DNA from: Streptomyces sp. YS415
GTDB lineage: Bacteria; Actinomycetota; Actinomycetes; Streptomycetales; Streptomycetaceae
Length of the DNA stretch: 64,000 bases
Direction of reading: 5' to 3'
Assembly (NCBI RefSeq): GCF_023544665.1
Contig: NZ_JAMJFL010000003.1
Span: 1-64,000 of the forward strand
This document shows positions 34,436 to 43,720 of the stretch, piece after piece. Numbering within the stretch: the stretch's first letter is position 1; every line of letters begins with the position of its first letter. Position numbers and translations under genes: made by a program. The notes below the pieces were generated by a model. It was not told the DNA's origin. It did no database searches and saw nothing but the letters and a program-made list of their open reading frames with translations.

Positions 34436-35625
34436 TGGCCCAGCCCGCCTGGGAGCACGACCCGCAGCCGCTGCCCCTCGACTCCGCCCCCCTGCCCGAG
34501 TACGGCGCGGGATCGCTCGCCGACCTGCTGCCCACGCTCGCCGCCGGCATGGGCGTACCCGGCATGACCGCCGCGATCAGCGAGCTGGCCCCGGCCGACC
34601 GGAACTGCGTGTTCCTGATCGACGGCCTCGGCTGGGAGCAGCTGAAGGCGCACCCCGAGGACGCCCCGTTCATGACGTCGCTCCTCGCCAGCTCCCGCGG
34701 CGGCACCGGCCGGCCGCTCACCACCGGCTACCCGGCGACCACCGCGACCTCCCTCGCCTCCGTCGGCACCGGCCTGCCGCCCGGCGCGCACGGACTGCCC
34801 GGGTACACCGTGCGCAACCCGGCCACCGGCGAGCTGATGAACCAGCTGCGCTGGCAGCCCTGGACCGCGCCGGGCCCCTGGCAGCCGTACCCCACCGTCT
34901 TCCGGCTCGCCCACGACGCCGGGGTGCACGCCGCGCAGGTGTCGTCCCCCGCCTTCGAGAACACCCCGCTGACCAAGGTGGCGCTGAGCGGCGGCACCTT
35001 CCACGGGCGGCTGAGCGGCGAGGAGCGGATGGACCTCGCGGCCGAGCAACTGGCCGCCGGTGACCGCTCCCTGGTCTACACGTACTACGCCGAGGTGGAC
35101 GGCGCCGGGCACCGCTTCGGCGTCGACTCCGACCTGTGGCGCGGCCAGCTCATGTACGTCGACCGGCTCGTCCAGCGCCTCGCCGAGCAGCTGCCGCCGC
35201 GCACCGCGCTCTACGTCACCGCCGACCACGGCATGGTCGACGTGCCGTTCGACGAGCAGCACCGCATCGACTTCGACGAGGACTGGGAGCTGCGGGCCGG
35301 GGTCGCCCTGCTCGGCGGCGAGGGCCGCGCGCGCCACGTCTACGCGGTTCCCGGCGCCGGGAACGACGTCCTGACCTGCTGGCGCGAGGTGCTCGGCGAG
35401 CAGTTCTGGGTGGCCTCCCGGGACGAGGCGATCGCGGCGGGCTGGTTCGGCCCGCAGGTCGACGAGCGGGTGTACGCCCGGCTCGGCGACGTGATCGCGG
35501 CGGCCCGCGACGATGTGCTGATCATCGCTTCCGAGCGGGAGCCGAAGGAGTCGGCGATGGTCGGCAACCACGGCTCGATGACCCCGGCGGAGCAGCTCGT
35601 GCCGCTGCTGGAAGTACGCACCTGA
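34435..35625 (+). CDS. Alkaline phosphatase-superfamily nucleotide pyrophosphatase/phosphodiesterase
   Basis: A 396-aa member of the NPP group. FLIDGLGWEQL carries the first metal-binding Asp; TTGYPATTATSLASV carries the nucleophilic Thr; YAEVDGAGHRFG and TADHGMVDV carry later Asp/His ligands; the last His is in GNHGSMTP. These enzymes cleave nucleotide or phospholipid phosphodiesters. There is no signal peptide, so it works in the cytoplasm, unlike many relatives. Translation is coupled to the DUF5998 gene. Confidence 0.85.
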   Translation: MAQPAWEHDPQPLPLDSAPLPEYGAGSLADLLPTLAAGMGVPGMTAAISELAPADRNCVFLIDGLGWEQLKAHPEDAPFMTSLLASSRGGTGRPLTTGYPATTATSLASVGTGLPPGAHGLPGYTVRNPATGELMNQLRWQPWTAPGPWQPYPTVFRLAHDAGVHAAQVSSPAFENTPLTKVALSGGTFHGRLSGEERMDLAAEQLAAGDRSLVYTYYAEVDGAGHRFGVDSDLWRGQLMYVDRLVQRLAEQLPPRTALYVTADHGMVDVPFDEQHRIDFDEDWELRAGVALLGGEGRARHVYAVPGAGNDVLTCWREVLGEQFWVASRDEAIAAGWFGPQVDERVYARLGDVIAAARDDVLIIASEREPKESAMVGNHGSMTPAEQLVPLLEVRT

Positions 35626-35678
35626 CGCTGCCCGCCCCGCCCGCCACGACCCTGTTGCCGAAAGGTGCTCCACACCCC

Positions 35679-36326
35679 ATGCCCGAGCTGGTGTTCTTCT
35701 CCGGAACGATGGACTGCGGGAAGTCGACGCTGGCCCTCCAGATCGAGCACAACCGCTCGGCGCGCGGCCTGGTCGGCATGATCTTCACCCGGGACGACCG
35801 CGCGGGCGAGGGCAAGCTCTCCTCCCGCCTCGGCCTGGTCACGGACGCGGTGGAGGTCGAGGACGGGCAGGACCTGTACGCGTACCTGGTCGACCACCTC
35901 TCCCAGGGCGGCCGAGCGGACTACGTCATCGCGGACGAGGCGCAGTTCCTCGCCCCGGAGCAGATCGACCAGCTCGCGCGCGTGGTGGACGACCTCGGCC
36001 TCGACGTCTACGCCTTCGGCATCACCACCGACTTCCGCTCCAAGCTCTTCCCCGGCTCGCAGCGCCTGGTGGAACTGGCCGACCGCGTGGAGGTGCTCCA
36101 GGTGGAGGCCCTGTGCTGGTGCGGCGCCCGCGCGACCCACAACGCCCGTACGGTGGGCGGCGAGATGGTGGTGGAGGGCGCCCAGGTGGTCGTCGGCGAC
36201 GTCGACCAGTCGGACACCATCGGCTACGAGGTCCTCTGCCGCCGTCACCACCGGCGCCGTATGACGGCGGCCACCGCGCGAGCGGCGGCCCTGTCGCCGG
36301 ACGTCCTGCCGGTGCCGTCCGCCTAG
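35679..36326 (+). CDS. tdk: Thymidine kinase
   Basis: A 215-aa type II thymidine kinase, salvaging thymidine to dTMP. P-loop GTMDCGKST (9-17), Mg-binding DEAQFL (about 87-92), and the zinc-binding lasso region with CWCG (about 147-150) and a later CRRHH. The start is ATG 35679; GAAAGG lies rather far (14 bases) upstream. It follows the phosphodiesterase gene by 53 bases and may be in the same operon. Confidence 0.93.
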   Translation: MPELVFFSGTMDCGKSTLALQIEHNRSARGLVGMIFTRDDRAGEGKLSSRLGLVTDAVEVEDGQDLYAYLVDHLSQGGRADYVIADEAQFLAPEQIDQLARVVDDLGLDVYAFGITTDFRSKLFPGSQRLVELADRVEVLQVEALCWCGARATHNARTVGGEMVVEGAQVVVGDVDQSDTIGYEVLCRRHHRRRMTAATARAAALSPDVLPVPSA

Positions 36327-36354
36327 CGGCGCGGCCGCCTGCGGCGGGCCGGCC

Positions 36355-37158
36355 TCAGGGGTGGCTCTGCAGCAGCGAGAACCTCGCGCCCTCCGGGTCC
36401 GTCACCGTGGACATGCGGCCCAGGGCGCTGTCGTGGGGCGGGGTCAGGATCTGGCCGCCCAGTGATTCGGCCTGAGCCGTCGACGCGTCGGTGTCGGCCA
36501 CCTCGAAGAAGGTCATCCAGTGCGGTCCCCGGTCGCGGGGGAGGGACTGCCCGAGGCCGAGGATCGCGGCGATGGTGCGGCCGGCGAGGTGGAGGGTGAC
36601 GTAGTCGAAGTCCGCCGAGACCACCTTCTGCTGTTCGTGGCCGAACACCGTCTCGTAGAACTTGGTCACGGCGACCGTTTCGAAGGTCAGCAGCTCGTTC
36701 CAGACCGGCGTGCCCGGGACTCCGGTGAGGGCGCTGCCGAGGTGGGCCGCGGCCTGCCAGACGCCGAAGACGGCGCCGGAGGGATCGGAGCAGATCGCGA
36801 GTCGGCCGGCCTCGGCGGCGTCCAGGGGGCCCACCCCCACGGTGCCGCCGCACAGCCGTACCGTCTCGGCCGTCAGGTCCACGTCCGTCGAGGCGAAGTA
36901 GGGCGTCCAGGCGACGGGCAGGTGCCGGTCCGGCGGCAGCTGGCCGATGCCGGCCACTTCCTTCCCGTCCAGCAGCGCCCGTACGTACGGGCCGAGCTGC
37001 TGCGGTCCGGGCCGGAACTCCCAGCCGAACAGCTCACCGTAGAACTCCTGGGTCGCGGCAACCCCGTGCGCCATCAGACTCACCCAGCAGGGCGAGCCGG
37101 GCGCGTGCCGAGCGTGCGCTTCGCCGTTCAGGCCGGCCGACCCCCGTGCCTCGGTCAT
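36355..37158 (-). CDS. Two-domain VOC (glyoxalase-fold) protein
   Basis: A 267-aa protein with two vicinal-oxygen-chelate domains (about 22-135 and 150-265). Each shows the family start (CWVSLMAHGVAATQEFYGEL; VWNELLTFETVAVTKFYETV) and the D..G..F/D..GA.FSL end. Possible roles are a hydroxylase-like enzyme, metalloprotein, or drug-binding protein; substrate unknown. Start ATG 37158 with GAGGAGAG upstream. It converges on tdk and is divergent from the sulfurtransferase gene. Confidence 0.85.
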   Translation of the reverse strand: MTEARGSAGLNGEAHARHAPGSPCWVSLMAHGVAATQEFYGELFGWEFRPGPQQLGPYVRALLDGKEVAGIGQLPPDRHLPVAWTPYFASTDVDLTAETVRLCGGTVGVGPLDAAEAGRLAICSDPSGAVFGVWQAAAHLGSALTGVPGTPVWNELLTFETVAVTKFYETVFGHEQQKVVSADFDYVTLHLAGRTIAAILGLGQSLPRDRGPHWMTFFEVADTDASTAQAESLGGQILTPPHDSALGRMSTVTDPEGARFSLLQSHP

Positions 37159-37459
37159 CGTCACTCTCTCCTCGGCCCCTCGCGGTGGCCGCGTCGATTC
37201 CGCTCTCCGGACCCCGTGCCGATGCTCGCACCACCCGTGCCGCCGCGCGTCCCGGGCGCGCCGCGGTACCGCGCGCTGCGCCCGGAGGATGCCCGTTGTG
37301 CCGCTTCTCGTCCGTTTCCGTTTCCGCGCGATGGCCCACGGGTGTCGATCGGCTGTACAGCTTGTGCCCGACCCCGTACGCCCCGTGATCGGGGCGGTCC
37401 GGCCGAGCAGAGTAGCCGGACCTGGTCCGTGCGGCCACCCCGTACGCGAGGATGGGGCC
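37159..37459. other. Divergent intergenic region
   Basis: About 300 bases between the VOC and sulfurtransferase genes. GCCCCG-TGAT-CGGGGC (37381-37396) forms a short stem. GAGGAT (37448-37453) lies seven bases before the ATG at 37460 and looks like a leaderless -10. Nothing else stands out. Confidence 0.45.
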
Positions 37460-38311
37460 ATGAACGCCATCATCTCCGCAACCGAACTCGCCGCCGACCT
37501 GCGCGGATCCCGTCCGCCGGTGCTGCTGGACGTCCGCTGGCAGTTGAGCGTGGCTCGAGCGGCGGGCGAGCCGCCCTTCGACGGACGGGCCGAGTACGCG
37601 GCCGGGCACCTCCCCGGCGCGGTCTTCGTCGACCTGGACGAAGAGCTCGCCGCCGCCCCCGGAACCGCCGGCCGGCATCCGCTGCCGGACCTCGCGGAGT
37701 TCGGCTCCGCGATGCGCCGCGCGGGGGTCTCCGCCGGACGCCCCGTGGTCGTGTACGACGGCGGCCAGGGCTGGGCCGCGGCCCGCGCGTGGTGGCTGCT
37801 GCGCTGGACGGGTCACCCGGACGTGCGGGTCCTCGACGGCGGGTTGCCGGCCTGGGACGGACCGCTGGAGACATCGGTACCGACGCCCGCGGAGGGTGAT
37901 TTCCAGCCGAACCCGGCCGCGTCCGGTCTGCTCGACGCGGACGGCGCCGCCGCACTGGCCCGCTCCGGGCTGCTGCTGGACGCCCGCGCGGGGGAGCGGT
38001 ACCGGGGCGAGGTGGAGCCGATCGACCGCGTCGGCGGGCACATCCCGGGTGCCGTGTCCGCGCCGACCAACGAGAACGTCGCCGCCGACGGCCGCTTCCT
38101 CCCCGCCGAGGAACTGCACGCCCGCTTCAAGGCCCTCGGCGCCGACGACGGCACGCCGGTCGGCGTGTACTGCGGCTCGGGCGTCTCCGGGGCCCACGAA
38201 GTCCTGGCCCTCGCCGTCGCCGGCATCCCCGCCGCGCTCTACGTCGGCTCCTGGTCGGAATGGTCCTCCGACCCCTCCCGCCCGGTGGCGGTGGGCCCGG
38301 ACCCGCAGTAG
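37460..38311 (+). CDS. Thiosulfate/3-mercaptopyruvate sulfurtransferase
   Basis: A 283-aa tandem rhodanese. The N-terminal inactive domain (about 5-130) contains LLDVRWQLS and YAAGHLPGAVFVDLD; the C-terminal catalytic domain (about 150-275) has the active Cys in VYCGSGVSGAHEVLA. CGSGVS is closer to the CGSGVTA loop of mercaptopyruvate sulfurtransferases than to rhodanese CRKGVT, so 3-mercaptopyruvate is the likelier donor. The start ATG 37460 fits a leaderless promoter (GAGGAT). Confidence 0.9.
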   Translation: MNAIISATELAADLRGSRPPVLLDVRWQLSVARAAGEPPFDGRAEYAAGHLPGAVFVDLDEELAAAPGTAGRHPLPDLAEFGSAMRRAGVSAGRPVVVYDGGQGWAAARAWWLLRWTGHPDVRVLDGGLPAWDGPLETSVPTPAEGDFQPNPAASGLLDADGAAALARSGLLLDARAGERYRGEVEPIDRVGGHIPGAVSAPTNENVAADGRFLPAEELHARFKALGADDGTPVGVYCGSGVSGAHEVLALAVAGIPAALYVGSWSEWSSDPSRPVAVGPDPQ

Positions 38312-38340
38312 CCCTGAGTCGGGGGCACACGGGGGACGGT

Positions 38341-38377
38341 GGCGGGGGCGGTGCTCTGCGCACTGAGGGCCCCCGCC
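38341..38377. terminator. Stem-loop between sulfurtransferase gene and sepH
   Basis: GGCGGGGGC (38341-38349) pairs with GCCCCCGCC (38369-38377). It lies between converging genes and could stop both. Confidence 0.55.
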
Positions 38378-38432
38378 GTGCAGCGCGGGCCCAGGGGGTC
38401 ACCTGTCGGCGCCCCCGCGTTGTACGGCCGTC

Positions 38433-39470
38433 CTACTCCTGCTTCTTGCGGCGGGTGCCGAAGACGATCTCGTCCCAGCTCGGGACCGCCGCGCGGCGGC
38501 CCGGGCGGACGCCGTCGGCCTCGGCCTGGCGGTCGGTCGAGCCGATCAGCCGGTCGCGGTGGCTGCCCACGGAGCGGGGCATCAGGACATCGGCGTAGGC
38601 GGAACCGGCCGACGCCGCGGGGGCGGGCGGTTCCTCCTCCGCGGGCTCGTCCGCGGGCTCCTCCGGCGCGGGGGCCTCCGACGGGCGCTCCGGTACGACG
38701 AGGTCGCCGCGGAAGCTCGGGACAGCCTCCAGCAGGCTGGTCAGCGAGTCCCGTTCGCTCGCGGTCTCCTCGGCCGGCTCCAGAGCCGGGACCGGCAGGC
38801 TCGGCCGCTCCCGCTCGATCCTGCCGTCCAGCGGGCGGTCACGGGGCAGCCGCGCGATACGCGGGACGAACGGAAAGCTGGGCTCGGGCGCGGCGAGGTC
38901 CTCGGACTCGCCGATCAGCGAGCGGGCCTCGTCGTCGACGGCCTGCACGAGCCGCCGGGGCGGGTCGTACGTCCAGCTCGCCGAGTGTGGTTCGCCCGCC
39001 ACCCGGTAGACCAGCAGCACCTCCCAGGTGCCGTCGTCGCGGCGCCAGGAGTCCCACTGCACCGTGTCCTTCTCGGCGCCGCGGATCAGCAGCCGCTCCT
39101 GGACCGCCTCACCGAGCTGGGGTCCGGCGTTCTCACCGGGGCGGCGGACCGGGGTCTTGCGGGCCCGCTCGGCCATGAAGGCGCGCTCGGCGAGCACGGG
39201 GCCCTCGAAGCGCCGGACACGGTCGACAGGAATGCCGGCCATCTGCGCGACTTCCTCAGCCGTGGCACCCGCGCGTATACGCGCCTGGATGTCACGGGGG
39301 CGGAGATGGCTCTCCACCTCGATCTCGATCTGGCCGAGGCGGGGACGGTCGCCGCGCACGGCGGCACGGAGACGTTCGTCGATCGGAAGCGTGTACTCCG
39401 TTGCGTCGGCAGCCTTCAGCACCAGCCGTGTGCCGTCATTGGAGACGGCCACGACACGCAGTTCGGGCAT
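38433..39470 (-). CDS. sepH: Septation protein SepH
   Basis: A 345-aa cell-division protein. The N-terminal DUF3071 domain (1-170) includes a helix-turn-helix (about 65-95; ATAEEVAQMAGIPVDRVRRF); the C-terminal half is acidic/Pro-rich and disordered, ending in a basic WDEIVFGTRRKKQE tail. SepH in Streptomyces binds FtsZ through the N-terminal region, promotes FtsZ filament assembly, and is needed for regular sporulation septation. Start ATG 39470 with GGGAGG upstream. Single gene. Confidence 0.93.
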   Translation of the reverse strand: MPELRVVAVSNDGTRLVLKAADATEYTLPIDERLRAAVRGDRPRLGQIEIEVESHLRPRDIQARIRAGATAEEVAQMAGIPVDRVRRFEGPVLAERAFMAERARKTPVRRPGENAGPQLGEAVQERLLIRGAEKDTVQWDSWRRDDGTWEVLLVYRVAGEPHSASWTYDPPRRLVQAVDDEARSLIGESEDLAAPEPSFPFVPRIARLPRDRPLDGRIERERPSLPVPALEPAEETASERDSLTSLLEAVPSFRGDLVVPERPSEAPAPEEPADEPAEEEPPAPAASAGSAYADVLMPRSVGSHRDRLIGSTDRQAEADGVRPGRRAAVPSWDEIVFGTRRKKQE

Positions 39471-39863
39471 GGGGACCTCCCGGGTGGTGCCTGCCGACGT
39501 CACGTGCGTCGCTGCTTCCGCTAGTCGAGTGTGGCCTGCCCGGGTGCAGCCTGCCACAACCTTGCCGAGTTGCCCGGCGTGTCGGGCACGGGCCCTGGAT
39601 CGCCGTTATGGCACGGTTACCTATTCGCAACGCTAAGTGACTAACTCCGTCACCCTGTGCAACTAGCCCCCTCACGACGGTCCTTGAAGGCCACGGACGT
39701 CCTGGCGGGAGACCGGACCCAGGGCTCGCAACAGTACTCCATTCGGGCCACGAGCGTGGATCGGCGCGCCGCCCGATTTGGTGCGAGAGCCGGGACTCGG
39801 CCGCCGCGCAAGGGAGTTGGCGGATCCGAAACGTGGCGTACCTCACGCGACCCGGCGCCTGCG
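39471..39863. other. Upstream region of sepH
   Basis: Just under 400 bases with no gene. AT-richer sequence at 39600-39665 likely holds the sepH promoter: on the minus strand TTAGTC, 15 bases, TAGGTA is a weak match, and TTGCGA lies nearby. No strong palindrome. Confidence 0.4.
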
Positions 39864-41183
39864 CTAGTCGCCCAGAACCCGCCGCAGATAGTCGTTCCGG
39901 AACAACCGGTCCGGATCCAGCCGGTCCCGGAGCGCCGTGAACTCCCCGAAGCGCGGGTACGCCCCGGCGAAGTACTCGGCGTCGCGCGTGTGCACCTTGC
40001 CCCAGTGCGGCCGCCCCTCGTGCGCGGTGAAGATGCGCTCGGCGGCGGTGAAGTACCGCTGGTACGGGGCCCCCTTGGCCATGTGGACGGCGATGTACCC
40101 GCTGTCGCGGCCCGCGGCGGTGGACAGGGCGATGTCGTCGGCCGGGGCGGTGCGCACCTCCACGGGGAAGCTGACCTTCAGGTCCGAGCGGTCGATCATC
40201 GACTTCAGTTCCCGCAGCGTCTCGACGACGGCCGCGCGCGGGACGGCGTACTCCATCTCCACGAAGCGCACCCGGCGCGGCGAGGTGAAGACCTTGTACG
40301 GGATGTCGGTGTACGTCCGCGCGGACAGGGCCTTGCTGGAGATCCGGGCGATGGCCGGGACCGCGGCGGGCGCCGCGCGGCCGACCCACTGCGCGGCCTG
40401 GAAGACACCGTTGGAGAGGAACTCGTCCTCGAACCAGGCCTTGAGCCGGCCCACCGGACGCTCCGGGCCCGCGCTGCGGTTGTTGCGCTTGGTGTTGGTG
40501 CTGCCGGTGTGCGGGAACCAGTAGAACTCGAAGTGCTCGTTCTCGGCCCACAGTTCGTCGAAGTCGCGGGTGACCCGGTCGAAGCTCATCGGCTCCTCAC
40601 GGGCCGTCAGCAGGAAGACCGGCTCCACGGCGAAGGTGATCGCGCTGACGATGCCGAGCGCGCCCAGGCCGATCCGGGCGGCGGCGAAGACCTCCGGGTT
40701 CTCCTTCGGGGAACAGGCCAGCACCGAGCCGTCGGCCGTGACCAGTTCGAGCGCGGTGATCTGGGCGGCTATCGACCCCGACTCCCGGCCCGTGCCGTGG
40801 GTTCCGGTGCTGGTGGCTCCGGAGACCGTCTGCTCCATGATGTCGCCCATGTTGGTCAGCGACAGACCCTCCCGGGCCAGGGCCAGGTTGAGCCTCTTGA
40901 GCGGGGTGCCGGCCTCTACCGTCACGGTCATGGCGTCCCGGTCGATGTGGCGGATGCCGGTCAACAGGTGAGGACGGATCAACACACCGTCGGTGGCGGC
41001 GATCGACGTGAAGGAGTGGCCGGTACCGACGGCTTTCACCGTCAGGCCGTCCTCGGCGGCCCGGCGCACGGCCTCGGCCAGTTCCTCGGCGGAGGCGGGC
41101 GTGACCTCCCGCGCGGGGCGGGCGGAGACGTTTCCGCCCCAGTTACGCCACGTGCCGTTCTTCCCGCTCGCTGTGCTGCTCAA
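39864..41183 (-). CDS. FAD-dependent sugar-1,4-lactone oxidase (ALO family)
   Basis: A 439-aa VAO-family flavoprotein. The N-terminal FAD domain (about 10-185) has VKAVGTGHSFTSIAATDG, where the His of GTGHSF is the position used for covalent FAD in many ALO enzymes, and GATSTGTHGTG. The C-terminal ALO domain ends with HWGKVHTRDAEYF, a family signature. It oxidizes sugar lactones such as D-arabinono- or L-gulono-lactone, or aldehydes/alditols. The start is TTG 41183 with GGAGG five bases before it; it overlaps the 3' end of the MFS gene by 41 bases, so the two are coupled. Confidence 0.88.
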   Translation of the reverse strand: MSSTASGKNGTWRNWGGNVSARPAREVTPASAEELAEAVRRAAEDGLTVKAVGTGHSFTSIAATDGVLIRPHLLTGIRHIDRDAMTVTVEAGTPLKRLNLALAREGLSLTNMGDIMEQTVSGATSTGTHGTGRESGSIAAQITALELVTADGSVLACSPKENPEVFAAARIGLGALGIVSAITFAVEPVFLLTAREEPMSFDRVTRDFDELWAENEHFEFYWFPHTGSTNTKRNNRSAGPERPVGRLKAWFEDEFLSNGVFQAAQWVGRAAPAAVPAIARISSKALSARTYTDIPYKVFTSPRRVRFVEMEYAVPRAAVVETLRELKSMIDRSDLKVSFPVEVRTAPADDIALSTAAGRDSGYIAVHMAKGAPYQRYFTAAERIFTAHEGRPHWGKVHTRDAEYFAGAYPRFGEFTALRDRLDPDRLFRNDYLRRVLGD

Positions 41184-42387
41184 CGGTGCCTCCCCGACGC
41201 GGAGCCGGCCGCTTGAGCCGGCGGTACCCGAGGAAACCGACCGCGACCGCGACGGCTCCGGAGACCGCCGGAACCCCGTACCCGGCCCGTGCACCGGCCG
41301 CGTCGATCACCCAGCCGGACACGGAGGAGCCGAGCGCGACCCCGACCGCGAGCCCCGTGCTCACCCAGGTCATGCCCTCGGTCAGTTGCGCGCGAGGTAC
41401 GTGCTGTTCGATGAGGGACATCGTCGTGATCATCGTCGGAGCGATGCAGAGCCCCGCAAGGAACAGCGCCACGGCCAGAAACGGCAAGTTTCCGACCAGT
41501 AGGAGGGGGATCATACTCACGGCCATCGCACATATGCCCAGCAGCCAGCGAGGTTCGGGCGCCCCCTTGAGGTGCAGCAGCCCGAACACGGCGCCCGCCG
41601 CACAAGATCCGGCCGCGTACACGGCGAGGACGATGCTCGCGGCCCCCTTGTGGCCCTGCTCCTCGGCGAAGGCCACGGTGACCACGTCGACGGCCCCGAA
41701 GATCGCCCCCGTCGCCACGAAGGTGAGCACCAGGACCTGCAGGCCGGCGGAGCGCAGCGCGCTGCTGCCGCGCCGCTCGTGCCGCGCGCGCGGGTGCGGC
41801 TCGGGCTCGGTGGCGCGCTGGGCGGTCAGCCAGAAGACACCGGCCGCGAGGAAGCAGGCGGCGAGCAGCGGACCGGCCTCCGGGAACCAGGCCGTGGACA
41901 GCCCGATCGAGATGATCGGCCCGAAGATGAAGCAGACCTCGTCCACCACCGACTCGAAGGAGTACGCGGTGTGCAGCTGCGGGGTGCCCCGGTACACGGC
42001 AGCCCAGCGGGCGCGGATCATCGCCCCGACGCTCGGCACGCAGCCGATGCCGGCGGAGAACACGAACAGCGTCCAGTCCGGCCAGCCGTAGTGCGCGGCC
42101 GGCAACAGCCCGGCCGCCGCGGCGAGCGAGACCAGCGTCGCCGGCCGCAGCACGCGCCGCTGGCCGTACTGGTCAACCCATCGGGAGACCTGCGGCCCGG
42201 CCACCGCCGCGGCCAGCGCGATGGTGGCCGACAGCGCGCCGGCCAGGCCGTAGCGCCCAGTCAGCTGGGACACCATCGTCACCACGCCGATGCCCATCAT
42301 CGACAGAGGCATCCGGCCGAGGAAGCCCGCGGCGGAGAAGCCCTTGGAGCCGGGGGCGGCGAACAGAGCGCGGTAGGGGCTGGGCAC
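41143..42387 (-). CDS. MFS transporter
   Basis: A 414-aa major facilitator with about 12 membrane segments and a charged central loop around 195-215 (EPEPHPRARHERRG). Substrate unknown; it looks like a drug or sugar efflux member. The start is GTG 42387 with GGAG about 7 bases upstream, giving the usual PSPYRALFAAPG N-terminus; the frame is open to 42441. It overlaps the lactone oxidase gene by 41 bases. In S. coelicolor the same pair stands next to the ferrochelatase gene. Confidence 0.85.
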   Translation of the reverse strand: MPSPYRALFAAPGSKGFSAAGFLGRMPLSMMGIGVVTMVSQLTGRYGLAGALSATIALAAAVAGPQVSRWVDQYGQRRVLRPATLVSLAAAAGLLPAAHYGWPDWTLFVFSAGIGCVPSVGAMIRARWAAVYRGTPQLHTAYSFESVVDEVCFIFGPIISIGLSTAWFPEAGPLLAACFLAAGVFWLTAQRATEPEPHPRARHERRGSSALRSAGLQVLVLTFVATGAIFGAVDVVTVAFAEEQGHKGAASIVLAVYAAGSCAAGAVFGLLHLKGAPEPRWLLGICAMAVSMIPLLLVGNLPFLAVALFLAGLCIAPTMITTMSLIEQHVPRAQLTEGMTWVSTGLAVGVALGSSVSGWVIDAAGARAGYGVPAVSGAVAVAVGFLGYRRLKRPAPRRGGTVEQHSEREERHVA

Positions 42388-42584
42388 TGGGGTCTCCGGT
42401 CGAGAGGCGGGCGGCTCGGGGACGCGCCCGGCACGGCGCACGCCCTTGCGCCCGTAAGGCGTGAACGCAGCTGATACAGCTTACGAGTAAGGCAACCCTA
42501 ATGCACCCGATCGGCCGGTCGGGGGCCCAGGTCGACCCCCCCGCCCCGTCCCGGCCGTCAGTGCCGGGTGGCAGGATCGGACCC

Positions 42585-43712
42585 ATGCCAGACGCGCTCG
42601 ATGCCAGCCCCTACGACGCCCTCCTACTGCTCTCCTTCGGTGGCCCCGAGGGCCCGGACGACGTGGTTCCGTTCCTGGAGAACGTGACGCGGGGGCGCGG
42701 CATCCCCAAGGAACGGCTGAAGGAAGTCGGACAGCACTACTTCCTGTTCGGCGGCGTCAGCCCCATCAACGACCAGAACCGCGCACTCCTCGACGCCCTG
42801 CGCAAGGACTTCGCCGGCCACGGCCTGGACCTGCCCGTCTACTGGGGCAACCGCAACTGGGCGCCGTACCTCACCGACACCCTGCGCGAGATGGTGCGCG
42901 ACGGCCGCCGCCGCATCCTGGTCCTCGCCACCAGCGCCTACGCCTCGTACTCGGGCTGCCGCCAGTACCGCGAGAACCTCGCCGACGCGCTCGCCGCCCT
43001 GGAGGCCGAGGGCCTGGAGCTGCCGAAGATCGACAAGCTGCGGCACTACTTCAACCACCCGGGCTTCGTGGAGCCCATGACCGACGGTGTGCTGCGGTCC
43101 CTGGCCGACCTCCCCGAGGAGGTCCGGGACGGCGCCCACCTCGCGTTCACGACCCACTCCATCCCCGTCTCCGCCGCGGACACCTCCGGACCGGCCGGGG
43201 AGCACGGCGACGGCGGGGCGTACGTCAGGCAGCACCTGGACGTGGCGCGGCTCATCGCCGAGGGCGTCCGCGAGCGCACCGGCGTCGACCACCCCTGGCA
43301 GCTCGTCTACCAGTCCCGTTCCGGCGCCCCGCACATCCCGTGGCTGGAGCCCGACATCTGCGACCACCTGGAGGAGCGGCACGCCGCCGGCGTCCCGGCC
43401 GTGGTCATGGCGCCCATCGGGTTCGTCTCGGACCACATGGAGGTCCTGTACGACCTCGACACCGAGGCCACGGCCAGGGCCGCGGAGCTGGGTCTGCCGG
43501 TCCGCCGCTCGGCCACCGTCGGCGCCGACCCGCGGTTCGCCGCCGCCGTCCGCGAGCTGGTCCTGGAGCGGGCCGCCGCCGAGAGCGGCCGGGCCGTCAC
43601 CCCGTGCGCCCTGGGCGCGCTCGGCGCGAGCCACGACCTCTGCCCGGTCGGCTGCTGCCCGGCCCGCGCCCCCCGGCCCGCCGCCGCGGGCGCCGACAGC
43701 CCCTACGCATGA
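42585..43712 (+). CDS. hemH: Ferrochelatase (coproporphyrin type)
   Basis: A 375-aa chelatase inserting iron into a porphyrin; in actinobacteria the substrate is coproporphyrin III and the enzyme is also called CpfC. The metal-binding His is in FTTHSIP, and the [16 protein letters not shown] and [14 protein letters not shown] segments are family signatures. The C-terminal CPVGCCP cluster resembles the Cys ligands of the [2Fe-2S] cluster in mycobacterial ferrochelatase. ATG 42585 is fixed by CAGGAT (42572-42577), a leaderless -10. The inositol-phosphatase-like gene follows directly. Confidence 0.93.
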   Translation: MPDALDASPYDALLLLSFGGPEGPDDVVPFLENVTRGRGIPKERLKEVGQHYFLFGGVSPINDQNRALLDALRKDFAGHGLDLPVYWGNRNWAPYLTDTLREMVRDGRRRILVLATSAYASYSGCRQYRENLADALAALEAEGLELPKIDKLRHYFNHPGFVEPMTDGVLRSLADLPEEVRDGAHLAFTTHSIPVSAADTSGPAGEHGDGGAYVRQHLDVARLIAEGVRERTGVDHPWQLVYQSRSGAPHIPWLEPDICDHLEERHAAGVPAVVMAPIGFVSDHMEVLYDLDTEATARAAELGLPVRRSATVGADPRFAAAVRELVLERAAAESGRAVTPCALGALGASHDLCPVGCCPARAPRPAAAGADSPYA

Positions 43713-43720
43713 GGAGCGCC

